Shown one piece after another: positions 14,888-26,257 of a stretch of DNA of 64,000 nucleotides; the stretch's first letter is position 1; the number at the start of each line of letters is the position of its first letter. The position numbers and the translations under genes were made by a program. The notes beneath the pieces were generated by a model that did not search any database, was not told where the DNA came from, and was given only the letters and a program-made list of their open reading frames with translations. The stretch is from Linnemannia hyalina (Eukaryota > Mortierellomycota > Mortierellomycetes > Mortierellales > Mortierellaceae). The DNA lies in contig JAHRHY010000007.1 of NCBI GenBank assembly GCA_019671135.1, positions 1,984,001 through 2,048,000 of the forward strand, read 5' to 3'.

Positions 14888-17800
14888 TTAAGCCTCAAGA
14901 CGAGGAACATGGATAACATAACCCTTCGTCCCCTTATCCCCGCCCGGGGTATGTTCAGGCCCACCTCTCACATTCTCCGCAAAGATCGTCACCTCCAATC
15001 CACCAGTATGATGGTTAAAATAACCATGAGAATAATTCCGCCTCGGCAAGAGCTTATCCAACTGCAACGACTGTCCATTCACATCCGTTGTAAACATCGG
15101 GTACATATCCTCGTAAGTCTTGACGCGTCCATCCAAGATATGGACCTTATCCTGGAAGTGCAAGAGACGGATGACGCCCTCTGGTGGGGGTTCGTTGACG
15201 ATCGCCGACGAGATAACTTGGTACATCAGTTGGGGATCCTTTTCGGGTGGCGAGATTTTGGCGGTGAAGCGACCAATGCCGGCGCAATGGACGTCGCCCG
15301 AGATGAAGGTGATGCGGATCTTGCGGTCGTTGGCAAAGTTTTGGAGTCGGACGATGAACTTGTTTCTCTCCTGCTTGTGTGCCTTGGCTATTGTTGAAGA
15401 GTCGTAGGAGGTGAGGGAGGTAGGGGAGGGGGGGGAAGAAAAATAAATGGATTGTTAATATTCTGATGCCACTCTCTTTCATTACAGAACACAATTACCC
15501 AAAAAAACAACAACACGAAAAAAAAATACATACCGGTCCAGTGGTCGTTAAGATCATCAAGCAACTCGGGCTCGCCATTAATCTTATTCACCACACTCTT
15601 CGCACTCGCCAACCCACCCAGCACACTCCCCACACTCCCCATCAAATTCTCTGCGAAAACCAATCTCGGGTACGCAATCGGGACGCCAATCTGGACCAAC
15701 AAATGCCTAGTCCCCTGGGGAATCTCATTGTACATCTTTGCAAACGCCAAATCATACGTCTGATCCGAACAGACGACATTCTTGGTACGTTCAGAACGGG
15801 CGTCAAGGGCGAGAATGGATGTAGAGGGTCCAAAGGACGCGAGGATGTTTTCTCCGACGCCCGCAGAGAAGAATCCGTGGTGGGGGACGAGGGCGGGTGT
15901 TGTGTGCTGTTGGAAGAGGAGGTAGAATTTACGAGAGACAGCGCCGATGGTTGTGATGACGGAGGATTTCATCGTCGCCTCGGGATACGATCCGTATCCG
16001 TCGATCGTGCTAATTTGTCATGAAGAACAATAAACGTTAGGAAAGAAAAAAAAAAAAAAAAAAAAAAAAGAGAACAGCAGACGGCTGTGGCACCAAGGCT
16101 ACTCCATTACACCTCATCGCCCTTCAAAACTCCGAACGAAAACCCAAAAAAAAACTTACTCGTGATCATCCCACATGTTGACAGTAGGGATAGCAGCAAG
16201 CGCCTGGCCAAAAGTGCCCTGGGAGAACCAAGTACAATACCGGTTAAAGTAATACTTTTCAATCGCATGAACCCAATGAGGCTTACAGGTAGCCTTCTCA
16301 CGCTCTGAGATGGTTCCGGACAACCACTCCTTCATCTCGGGCTCATCCAGAAGGGAATCACAATAAAGTTGGTCGCCGCCTCCGACCATGACATGGTAGG
16401 GGTGTTCGGTGTGCTTGGCCAGTGCATCGTTCCACAACGGGTTCGCTCCTCCAATCGCGACTAAGGAGTGAGGTCCAAAGAAAAATGCGGAAAAAAGAAA
16501 ATGCGGGAAGAGGGTCGGTTAGAGAAATAAAAAACGTAATTCCTCGGTTTGTTTGTCTGTTTTGGAGTGCGTTGGCAGATACATAGTATGCAGCTGACAG
16601 TCAGACAAACAGACAGCGAGATCTCGGTGACTAAAATGTCACCGAAAGGAAGGGAAAAGTTGTTCCCCCGCTGGACTGATAAGAAAGTAAAAACAACTCG
16701 AATGGGCAGGCCATTGTCCTGTCTGTTCGTTCGCCTTTGTTCGTGTTGTGTCCACTGTAATCCATGGCAACTGTTCCTGCAGGCCCACATGCCGACTAAC
16801 ACGCAATGTTTGCATCGTCTCAGTCGGTCCTATCCACAAACCACTCCAAAGCAACAAAAATGCTCTCAAAAAAACAACACGACTCGCAACTAAAATCCAA
16901 AAGGCAACTAAAATCCAAAAGACACCTAAAAAAAACAATAACAACGAGACGTTACCTGAATCCGTAGCGGACGAGAAACCATTGCAAGAATAAAACATCC
17001 AGCGGAAGGACTCGCTCCGTCCGGCAACGAAAAACCAGTAGCTGGAGCCTCCGTTAATAGAGTAGGTGATCTTCTTGGTGACTTGAGGGTCCTGAGGGAT
17101 AACCAGAGCGAATCGCCAAAAGATCGACTGGTTGTATCCGTCAATAGCCAGTCCTGTAACCTGCTGAGGATGGCTACGACCATCGGACCAGGTCAAGACG
17201 GGAGGAGGACCCTGTTGTCCATGAGGATCGGGCTTCGAGACCATCAAGACAGAACCCAACCAGTTGCCCTGGTGCAAATCCATGTTTTGGTATCGGAGCA
17301 AAGGTCCGCACAAGAATCCATATGTCGTCGAAGGGTTCATCGTAGGTGGTTGATGTTGAGAAGGTTGAGGAGGGTAGGCGGGTTGTCCGTAAGGGCTGCT
17401 GTTGGGCTGGACAGGGGAGAAAGGCGGGACCATGTTTCCCTGGGAGTATTGGTTCTGGACGGGCTGGTGCTGAGGGTATGCAGGTTGTTGACCATACTGG
17501 TGTGGGCTGGGCATGCTCATGGGCATGCTCATGGGCATGCTCATGGGCATTCCTCCTCCTCCCGAAGGGTTGGGCGTAGGAACAGCAGCGGGCATTCCGC
17601 TAAAAGGAAGCTGGGCGGGGGGTGGGTAGGCTCCTCCTGCGTAAGCTCCTCCTGCAGGGGGTGCGCCGGGTTGAGGGAGTGGTGGGTACATCGTGCCGCC
17701 GGGGTAACCTGGCGTTGCCTGCTGCTGGGGTGGGTAGCCTGCAAGGGGCTGGTATGCGGTGGGCGGTTGGTATGCGGTCTGCGGTTGGTAAGGCGGACCT

Positions 17801-17925
17801 CCGGGGGCAGGGTACATTGAAGGTGGAGCATTCGTGGGGGGAGCATAGGCCTGCTGGGGGGCTCCTGAGCCTGGAGGAGGGTATTGGCCTCCTTGCTGGT
17901 TGTTCTGGTATGGGTTCGGGTACAT
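14888..17925 (-). CDS. PhoD-like metallophosphatase with long Pro/Gln/Gly-rich N-terminus
   Basis: Four exons (17925-16956, 16460-16160, 16009-15534, 15387-14888) with phases 1, 2, 1 give 748 residues. Residues 1-200 are low complexity (YPPP, PPQQ, GG), with a Met-Pro-Met-Ser tetrarepeat. The catalytic part carries PhoD-type metal motifs: GGGDQLYCD, MWDDHDTIDGYGSYPE (created across the second junction, which supports the gene model) and FISGDVHCAGIG. PhoD enzymes are phosphodiesterase/phosphomonoesterases using Ca/Fe; fungal homologues of this long type are largely uncharacterised. No signal peptide was seen, so it is probably cytosolic. The third intron (15388-15533) contains an A-rich tract, and the second intron contains a run of about 24 A. 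Confidence 0.88.
17509..17550 (-). repeat. 12-bp in-frame tandem repeat in the PhoD-like gene
   Basis: Three and a half head-to-tail copies of GGGCATGCTCAT (plus strand), encoding the MPMS repeat of the N-terminal low-complexity region. Copy number should be polymorphic by slippage. Confidence 0.9.
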
Positions 17926-19359
17926 TCCGAGACTGATCCTTTATGTCGTTGGGTTGATGGAGTGGAAAAGTGATGAGGGGAAGGAAGAAAGCAAAGGGAT
18001 CAAGAAAGGGAAATAAGAAAGAGAAGAAAAGAAAAAGGGAAAGGAAAAGGAAAGAGCGGGAAAGGTTGAGACCCGAGGGAAAGGCACTTCAAGGTTAACG
18101 CTCTCTTGTACCCACCTCTTCACACCCACACCCCTCTCCACGCTCCTGCTTGAACACACGCTTCATTCCCACTTGTGAGTACAAAGGATCACACACACCA
18201 ACAAGAAGTAGCTCCACATGACAAGAAAGAATGCAGAACGACCATTCTCACCCTGGCTTTGTCGTGCTTTCCTCGACTCTCTTTTACTCTCTTCACTCAC
18301 TTTACTGTCAAATGTGGGTGTTAGCCCCTTCCCTCCTCTTTCAACCACTAGACCAAAACAAACCCTCGTGCGCACAGTCGCTCAATTCTCCAATGCAAGC
18401 CACATCAATGGACGTAGCCAGCCCAGAGCACGAGTCGAAGATGAAGAAAAAGCCGTTGTCGCTCCTCCTCCATCTCGCGCTCTTACGCTTTTATCCCTAT
18501 CTCGATCTCGCTCCTCGTTTGTTTGTTTTTTGATGACCAGCAAACAATAAAAAAGTCAGCCCTATGCGGAGTTGTGAGACCCCAAACCAACAGCCCACCA
18601 GCCCGGCACACAGCTCACGGTACATAGCTCCTGGCACACAGTCAAGGTTCAGGTGCAGGCAACCAGCGCCTTCGTCTTCTTCTTCTGTCGTTATAAACCT
18701 ATGTCAACAGTCAGCCACCATGAATTAACTCCGCTAGCATCAATTGCCTAACCCAGTGGCGACCTGGGGACCCCAGGCAACTCAGCACCTAGGACCCAGT
18801 GCCCAGTACCCTGTACCCAGGTTAGTGGCTGATAGGTGGCAGGTGACGGCAACTCTGAACCATGGAAACAAGGGTATCTTTCCTTGTCATCCAGTCGCCT
18901 TCTTCCTTGAGGTCATCGTCCCAATCGTTTGTGACCTTACCCAATACTCCTTCCAAATATAAAAAGGGATGAGGACCTTTTCTGCGCACATACTTGAGGA
19001 CCTTTTCTGTGCATTTACTAGGGGCCAGCTGCACGACGCTCTGAAGTGCGTTTCCACCTGTGTCTACCGTTCGCTACCTTATTTGGACCCATTGCTCTTT
19101 TTTTTGTTTTATTTCATGTATGTACAGAAGAAAAAAATGGCGTGTGTGTGTGTTTTTTGTGGTAGTGTGTGTTTGAGAGAGAAGGGGTATGTGGGAGAGT
19201 GCCAATAAAAAGGAAGGGCGGCTCTGGTGTGAGGTTCCCACGGTGTGTGCTCTACTGCTGTTACTCGTCCTGCTGCTTGCTCCCTTCCTTCTGAACTCGT
19301 CCTCGTCCTCGTCCTTGTGTCGTCCTCTCTCTCCCTTCCTTCCAGTCAATCAACCAAGA
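17926..19359. other. Intergenic region with no recognised gene
   Basis: Upstream of the PhoD-like gene and downstream of the DOPA-dioxygenase-family gene. Contains a purine-rich leader (17,980-18,070), imperfect short repeats built on CCCAG/GGCACAC (18,590-18,840) and a GTGTGT tract near 19,145. No frame has family resemblance. Confidence 0.5.
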
Positions 19360-19884
19360 TTACTTCTTGGCATTGTAACCAAGACCGAGCTCGGGATACT
19401 GCGAAGGAGTATGGTCAAGATGAGGACTCAATCCCGTGAAATCCAAAGGCACAGGAGTCCCCAACCAAGTAGCCCTCGAAGAATGATCGGCCAACTCCTC
19501 CCTCGTCAAGGGATGGATCAGAATCGAATGTGGGCCCCTGTTCAACACAAACCAGGAATAGCAACGTGCGAAATCCTCCCTCGCACACCAAACCTCATAA
19601 CTTCCAATAGGGTGAGGACCTCTAGGGGAGGTATTGACACCGTTTTTGAGGGGGACCACTTGGAAGAACCCCTGACGGACGAGTTCGAGGATCCGGTCGC
19701 GCAGTTTGACGGCGGACTCGTGTGAGGCCTTGTTGTTCTGGAACCAGTAGAGGTGAAAGTGGAATTCCTTGATCTCGTTGTCGTAGTCGGATTGCAGGTC
19801 GGCATTGGACGAAGTCGAGGTGTTGGTGTATGGAACTGGGCCGGATGCAGCGGGGCGGTGGTCTGAGTCTGCGCTGATCTGCAT
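19360..19884 (-). CDS. DOPA 4,5-dioxygenase family protein
   Basis: 174 residues from the ATG at 19884, close to the usual length of this small family. Motifs: EFHFHLYWFQNN (HxH of the N-terminal strand), GPHPIGSYEVW, and HSILIHPLTREELADH followed by RATWLG. These match fungal extradiol DOPA dioxygenases, which open the catechol ring of DOPA (betalain/muscaflavin chemistry), though most fungal members have no proven substrate. Alternative start: a short upstream exon, 20078-20055 (MNIRRTNK), ends in GTATCG and could splice to 19878 at a CAG acceptor, replacing the first two residues (MQ) with eight residues. I cannot choose between them from sequence alone. Confidence 0.87.
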   Translation of the reverse strand: MQISADSDHRPAASGPVPYTNTSTSSNADLQSDYDNEIKEFHFHLYWFQNNKASHESAVKLRDRILELVRQGFFQVVPLKNGVNTSPRGPHPIGSYEVWCAREDFARCYSWFVLNRGPHSILIHPLTREELADHSSRATWLGTPVPLDFTGLSPHLDHTPSQYPELGLGYNAKK

Positions 19885-19982
19885 GTTTTTTGGAGATGGA
19901 GAGATGGAGAAAGTGTTTGATGAGTAAGAGAGGAAGGAAGGAAGGAAGCAGAGAGAAAGACGAAAAGAATGAGGTGGGGGGG

Positions 19983-20014
19983 AAAGAAGAAAGAAGAAAG
20001 AAGAAAGAAGAAAG
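19983..20014. repeat. GAAGAAA microsatellite
   Basis: Repeated AAGAAAG units in the presumed leader or first intron of the DOPA-dioxygenase-family gene. Confidence 0.85.
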
Positions 20015-20078
20015 AGTTGAAGGAAAGAGTTGACGAAGAAGGAAGAGACGATACCTTATTTGTGCGGCGTATGTTCAT

Positions 20079-21289
20079 TGTTATCAGATGGACAAATTGA
20101 ACACGTCTGATTGGCTGGAATGGAGGACCGCACTTTATGGGCAAATCCTTCCCCTGAAGTGCGCCATTCTCTCTGTCCACAGTACAGCAGTGTCACAGTC
20201 CATGGGACATGAACAGCGAGAAGGAGGGGGGGAGGAAGGGTACTTGATCAAGGTACTTTCTCTTTGATGTCTCACACACAACACACTTCGCATAGGCTAT
20301 TGCATTGGTCCCCTGTCTTTACATAACCATAAGGCGCGTCGTCTTCAACGACTGCGCTCTCATATTTCCGATAGAACTGTCACGGTGCCTGTGCGTAAAT
20401 TCAAGTCCAATGAGGTTGCCGATTGGATGTCTGCGCCGCCACCTTGTAGGTATTTCGATCATGGTGGCACTTCAACTTTGTCTTTGCCTCCAGAAACGAC
20501 CATTACCATCGAATCATTCCAAAGCATCACATATCACAATTTCGCCATGAACATGCGCACTTGTCAGGTAGAAGATCTGTGCGTATGTGTATCTATTCGC
20601 TCCGTCGCCTTGGCCAGGTCAAGGCCCTGATTCACACAGTCAAACGACGAATGACGTTTCGTTGTGTATGTACTTGCAATTTTAAAAAACAGTTGCGACG
20701 TGGCCCATGGGTACGAATTTCATTCTCTTTTCTCTTCTCTCCCCTACTCACCCACACACACACACACAAAGTACGTTCTGCCCTTATCATCATCGTCGTC
20801 GTTCGTTCTCATGCTTATTGTTATCTTTGTGCCGTGGCACCTCTTCGTCTTTTCTCCTGGTCTCTACCTTCAATTCTCCACACGCACCTGCACACGCCTT
20901 GCAGTCATCTTGTATTCTCTTCACACCCTCGCTATCACCGTGTCACGGTTACTGGACTGCCTGCTATCTTTTTGGACTGTATCGACCTTGGTTGAACTAT
21001 TGTGCGCCTTCCTTGCAGGGTTTAGCTTTGTCTGTTCTCTCTCCTCTCGCCTTCCATCATCTCCGTTCTGTTGTTAACAACGTTTTATCGTTCTGTCGCT
21101 CCCCCTCCCAGGGCTATACCTTTCAGTCCTCTCTTTTCCACTTCTCCTTTTTTTTGACTTCCCCCCTCTGCAACAGCTGCATTTCTCACGGTCGATAAGG
21201 ACGCGTTTGTGATCATAGTACAACCAACTAACCATCTCTTTACTCTCTCCTTTTCTTTTCGCATTCCTTTGTGTCGCTTCGTTATCAGA
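20079..21289. other. Divergent intergenic region upstream of the actin gene
   Basis: Pyrimidine-rich on the plus strand from about 20,720 on, with a CACACA tract near 20,755. This is the same composition as the leader of the Ste20-type gene and is probably promoter plus 5' UTR of the actin gene. No coding feature is supported. Confidence 0.5.
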
Positions 21290-22878
21290 ATGGTAGGTTT
21301 CGGTGTCGAGAAGCCTGCCCTTTTCTTCAACCTCAGACGATGATACATTACAATATGGGCACCATTTTTTTTATTCTGCTCCAATCCGCACTGCACTGCA
21401 GGAACTAGAAATAGCTTTTCTAACAAAATCTCTCTCTGTTTTTTGTCGTTTGTGCTCTCTCTCTCTCTCTCGCACACACTTTCACTCATACTTGCACTTT
21501 ATAGGAAGAAGAAGTTGCTGCCCTTGTTGTTGATAACGGTTCCGGTATGATCAAAGCCGGTTTCGCCGGTGATGATGCTCCCCGCGCCGTTTTCCCCTCG
21601 GTAAGTCCAACGACGGTGGCACATGTAACAAGTAGTAAAACAGAAGAGAGTGGGGGGAAGTTGTGACGTTGTGAGAAATATTCATGCATCAAATTACAAG
21701 TCGATCCCTGGACCCCAAAGCAAAAATGGAAAAGAAAGTTGCATTCCCTTCGGTTTCCATTCGACTCGTCGACTTGCGAGGGTTCTCACAAAGGAAATCA
21801 CCGTTTGATGAAAACAAAACAGACCCAACTCACACGTTGTTCTTGACATTTCTTCGTATGGATTCATTAGATCGTAGGTCGCCCCCATCGCCAGGGTAAG
21901 AATGACTCCTTTGTCGGTGATGAGGCTCAGTCCAAGCGTGGTATCCTCTCCTTGACCTACCCCATCGAGAACGGTATTGTCACCAATTGGGACGCCATGG
22001 AGAAGATCTGGCATCACACCTTATACAACGAGCTCCGCGTTGCCCCCGAGGAGCACCCCATCCTCATGACCGAGTGTCCCCTCAACATCAAGGAGAAACG
22101 CGAAAAGACGACCCAGATCATGTTCGAGACCTTCAACTCCCCCGCCTTCTACCTCTCCATCCATGGCGTCCTCTCCCTCTACGCTTCCGGCCGTACCACC
22201 GGTATGACCGTCGACTGTGGTTATGGTGTCGGTCACGCCATGCCCATCTACGAGGGTTTCGCTCTCCCCCACGCCATTCTCCACCTCAATTCCGCTGGTC
22301 GTGACTTGACCGACAACCTCATGAAAATCCTCATAGAGAGTGGTTACCCCTTCACCTCTGCCGAGCTCAAAATCGTTAATGACATCAAGGAGAAGCTCTG
22401 CTACGTCGCCCTCGACTTCGAGCAGGAGATGCAGACCGCTGCCAGGTCCTCTGCCCTCGAGAAGTCATACGAGCTTCCCGACGGTCAGGTCATCACCATC
22501 GGTAACGAGCGTTTCTGTGCCCCCGAGGCCCTCTTCCAGCCCTCGTTCTCGGGTTATGAAGATCTCGGCATCCACGAGACTACCTTCAACTCAATCATGA
22601 TGACAGATGAAGGTATCCGTCGCGATTTGTTCGGAAACATTGTCATGTCTGGCGGTACCACCATGTTCCCCGGTATTGCCGACCGCATGCGGGAGGAGAT
22701 CGCCAGTATGGTCCCCAGGTCGATGAAGGTCAAGGTTATTGATCCCCCAGAGCGCAAGTACTCTGTCTGGATCGGAGGATCCATCCTGGCTTCCCTCTCT
22801 ACCTTCCAGAATTTGTGGATCTCCAAGCAGGAGTACGAAGAGTCTGGTGCCTCCATCGTTCACCGCAAGTGCTTCTAA
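21290..22878 (+). CDS. Divergent actin
   Basis: Actin-family ATPase, 368 residues, from exons 21290-21292 (ATG only), 21505-21600 and 21871-22878; phase 0 throughout. It is recognisably actin along its full length: [52 protein letters not shown], and [14 protein letters not shown] to SIVHRKCF at the end. It departs from canonical actin in ways conventional actins do not: the DNase-I-binding loop lacks six residues ([11 protein letters not shown]), position equivalent to His73 is Asn67, Gln137 is His131 and Asp157 is Tyr151, while Asp11, Asp154 and His161 equivalents are kept; one more residue is missing near residue 195. The frame and splice sites are intact, so it is probably expressed. Whether it polymerises or hydrolyses ATP normally is open. 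A conventional actin gene is expected elsewhere in the genome. Confidence 0.93.
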
Positions 22879-23047
22879 GTATCTGGCAGCCAGGATTAGC
22901 AACTTTTTGTCGAATCGCGATCAACATCAATATACCTTTGAATAAATCTTGTCCTACAATTTCTCTCCATAAACACCTTTAATGGTCTTAACATGGCATG
23001 ACTACTGATTCAATGGGCTCTTGTGGACCTTCGTTCAACTGTACTAC

Positions 23048-23696
23048 TTACGACCATTTAGCTTTCCGTGACCGGTTCATACCGACCTTATCGAAGAGGA
23101 CGTCAGAGAAAGCGGTCAGACGCGGTGAATAAAAAGGCCGCACGTTCAACTTTGAAATTGCCGGAATTCGCTTATTCTCGACCAAATGGCGATACCACCT
23201 GCCGTTAAACTTGAACGAGACCTTTGGCTTTGCCTTCCCTTCCATCCATCAAACTCGACACACAGGATCTTTTGAAAACCGCATCGGTAGTAGTAAATCG
23301 CGGCCATACTCCGGGGGTGGTATACTCCACCCAAAAGACCGCACCGGTACTTGGGGATACGACAAGATCGAACATGTTTGAGACGTGCACTTTGCCATCA
23401 GGTTGTTGTGGATCTATCGGTCGGTCGATCGACCATTCGAGTGTTGAGCTGTGGCATTCGGCTGCTGTTGATGCTCCACCGTTTGGTTAAAGAAGTTGAG
23501 ATATGAATAAGGGTGAAGGATTGTCAATCGATTCTGCCCTGTTTCATGCTGTGCTATTTGTTATTGTTGTTGTTGTTGTTGTTTTTTACATTGCGAAGCC
23601 AGAGCTTGAATACGGAAGGTAGAGGGTGGTGTTGTTAGCAGGCAAGGCAGACCCGACGCTTGCAATGAAGACGGTAGCTAGAACGGTGAGTCTCAT
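23048..23696 (-). pseudogene. Small secreted protein, decayed tandem copy 1
   Basis: Paralogue of the intact gene at 24066-24654. Exon 1 (from the ATG at 23696) encodes a signal peptide, MRLTVLATVFIASVGSALP, followed by the shared NTTL. The donor equivalent to CT|GTAAGT reads CTCTACC, so the splice site is lost. Exon 2 sequence (from about 23490) keeps GGASTAAECHSSTLEW and VSNMF, then needs a frame change near the FDGW motif at about 23250 before continuing as KVSFKFNGRWYRHLVEN. The end does not carry the EYWDC terminus. An upstream TATAAAAA (23841-23848, minus strand) is conserved with the other copies. Confidence 0.7.
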
Positions 23697-24065
23697 CTCG
23701 AATAGGGTTGTTGAATGTGTGTGTGTAGATGTGCAGGTTTGTTGCCAAGAGAAGAAAAAAGGAGAGTGTGTAATGGGAAAGTTTGGATGGTTGGTCGGTT
23801 CGGTTGATGTTGGGAGGGGGGGCAGATGAAGAGGGGCCCGTTTTTATACCCGGGCATGTTTCCGGACCTCACACTCAAGACTGACACGGTCGATAGAGTT
23901 TGTGTTTGTGCTTGTGTTTGTGTTCGTGCTTTTGATTGCATTTGCACTGTGCATGTATTATTCAGAAAAAGCGTGCGTTCTCGCAATTCCTCTTGCGCTA
24001 CACACACGCTCTCTACGACTCCTTCCTCCTCGTCCTCCTCCTCAGGCTCTCTCCTCCTACTACCT

Positions 24066-24654
24066 CTAATCAACACAGTCCCAGTATTCAAAAGTCTCCC
24101 TCACGGGTCCAATTGGCACATCAGCATTCTTTCCATTCTCGATAGCATGAAGATACCACTTTAAATTATAGTTTAAGGCCACCCGTGGGTTCTTTTCCCT
24201 CCATCCATCAAACTTCACACAAATCAACCCCTTTAGATCGCACTGTTGGTAATCGCGGCCATACTCCCGGGTGATGTGTCCCAACGTAGCGATAGAACTC
24301 GTGCTGTAATCTATGAAAAGCACGAACATATTTTTGACTCGAGCTGCGCCATCGGCGTATGGCGTCATTCGTTGGACGCCCCAGAGGAGGGTTGTGCTAT
24401 GACATCCAGCTGCTGTTGGTGCTGCTCCACGGCGTGGTGTCAAAGATGTTGAGCTATATTATCAGTTTTTTTCAACGACAAAGGAGGAAGAGGGGGGGGG
24501 GGGAAGAATGGTCGGTCATTTTAGCTTTCTGTCAGCTGTACTTCGTAACGCGCTTGAAGAAGGAGTGAAATGTTACTTACAGGGTGGTGTTGCCCGTAGG
24601 CAAGGCATAAACAACAGATGCGACAAAAGCGGCAACCAGAACGGCAATTTTCAT
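24066..24654 (-). CDS. Small secreted protein of unknown function (intact member of the tandem family)
   Basis: Two exons, 24654-24581 and 24453-24066, phase 2, give 153 residues. Signal peptide MKIAVLVAAFVASVVYA with probable cleavage before LPTGNTTL. The mature part has four cysteines (GCHSTT, QQCDL, LICVKFDGW and EYWDC near the C-terminus), which could form two disulphides, and a tryptophan/tyrosine-rich core (LNYNLKWYLHAIEN). I do not recognise the family. The gene sits in the middle of an array with four degraded paralogues in the same orientation, each exon-1 copy preceded by a TATA element, so it is probably under lineage-specific selection (effector-, inhibitor- or recognition-type protein are possibilities, not conclusions). 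TATA: minus-strand TATAAAA at 24806-24812. Confidence 0.82.
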
Positions 24655-25132
24655 CTTGGAGCAGAGGTATTTGTGTGTGTTTGTGTGTTTGTTTGGAGGG
24701 GAGAGAATGATGCGGTTGAGAAGAGAGGTATGTGATGAGAAAAAGGTTGGACGTTGGTCGGGTTGGTCGGGTTGGCGGATGTTGAGAGCGAAAGGATCAG
24801 GCCTCTTTTATACCTTACCCCGGATATGTTTGCTCTCAATTGCTCGCCTTGAATTCTGGGTCTTTTGTCTTTGTGTTTGTGTTCGTGCATGTGCATATAT
24901 CTCGATTCTCTTTTTCTTCTTCGCTTTCGATGTGTCATTATTCTAATACATCATCATTGACCTCTTCTTCTTCTTCAGCAAAAAGATGAAGACGAGAAAA
25001 GCCCCGTTGTGAATCATAGACATGAAATAAAGAAAACAATATATTGAAATGAGATACTGGGTTTTCCTACTTCCTACTACAGCACTGTACTTTCTCTGTA
25101 CGACCTTTAACTCATTTGGAATTAAGATAATC

Positions 25133-25432
25133 CTAGCGCTCAAAGTTGTCCTTCAGAGCACCAGGGTGCGATTCTAGGAACCTAGCATTCTCCGAGACAT
25201 GGGTATAAAACTGCTACCTGAACTCCAATGAAAGCTGTGACCGCTCTCTGTTCTCTTTTATTCCATCAAAGGTCACACAAAAGTGCCGGTTGCGATCGCA
25301 ACCGTAGCAATCTATTGTACTGTATAATGCCATGGAAGGGGGAGCGCGTGAGATTTACAGGGTGGTGCTGCTAGCAGGCAAAGCGGAGACAACAGACGCG
25401 GCAAAAGCGGCAACCAAGACGGAGAGCTTCAT
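25133..25432 (-). pseudogene. Small secreted protein, decayed tandem copy 3
   Basis: Exon 1 is well preserved: MKLSVLVAAFAASVVSALPASSTTL, ending in CT|GTAAAT. The exon-2 relic is short: CVTFDGIKENRERSQLSLEF is followed by an in-frame TAG, then QFYTHVSEN and GALKDNFE, with a second TAG where the intact gene has Trp of EYWDC. The N-terminal third of the mature protein (the GCHSTT region) is missing. A minus-strand TATAAAA lies at 25554-25560. Confidence 0.72.
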
Positions 25433-25769
25433 CTCATGGCAGGAGTGAAAGCGAATATACGTGTGTGTTTGTTGGGCGGAGAGAAAAAGGCAAGGGAGGA
25501 GTGGTATATGGTAAGGGAGAGCTATAGATGCAAACGTCTGATGAGGAAGCACTTTTTATACCCCTGAGTACAGTACATTTGCGGCTCTCATGCTCCAGCA
25601 TGGAGTGTTTGGTTGTGTTCTGCATGCATTTGTTTCTCTTTTCTGATTGTGTTTGTTCTCGAGGCGAAGAAAAAAAAAAAGGAGTGAAGGAAGAAAGAAT
25701 CGTTGGTCATTAAGCTTATTTCAGGGCTGAGCTTTTTTTTTTGTTTACAAACGAAAGCCTAGGTATTAC

Positions 25770-25860
25770 CTAGAGGGTGGTAGCCACTGTATTTCCAGTC
25801 GGCAGTTCAGAGGCAACGCTCGCGGCCAAGGCAGCAACAAAAAAAAGTCGAAGACTTCAT
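25770..25860 (-). pseudogene. Small secreted protein, decayed tandem copy 4 (signal-peptide exon only)
   Basis: The frame opens as MKSSTFF and is then shifted by a run of eight T. Correcting one base restores VAALAASVASELPTGNT followed by ATTL, matching exon 1 of the family, and ends in TAG|GTAATA. No exon 2 was found close by. Confidence 0.65.
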
Positions 25861-26257
25861 CTCAGATAGAAGAAGGAAAGGAAGGGGGATGTTGTGATGG
25901 GAAAGTATGATGGGTGATGGTGAATGTTGCCTGATGAGCGGGCCTCTTTTACATCTGAGTATGAATTGTGGCTCTCAAACCTTGGTCTTTTTTTTTGTGT
26001 GTTTGCGTTGGTGTTTGTGCTTGTACTTTGTACTTGGGTTCGGTTACACTTCGTCTTAATCAGGTTCCTGTTCGTCTTATCTCCATCCTCGTCTTGTGAT
26101 CCTTTATCTTTGGTAAACAAAGTGCAGGGATCGACTGTTGTGATGTACAGATGTAACTAGCAAAAAACCTTACATTAGAGATAAAAAAGGTTACGCGTCT
26201 TCCTCCTTCACTCCTATGCTAGCTCTAGAAGCTAACGTCATTTACTACTACAACCAA

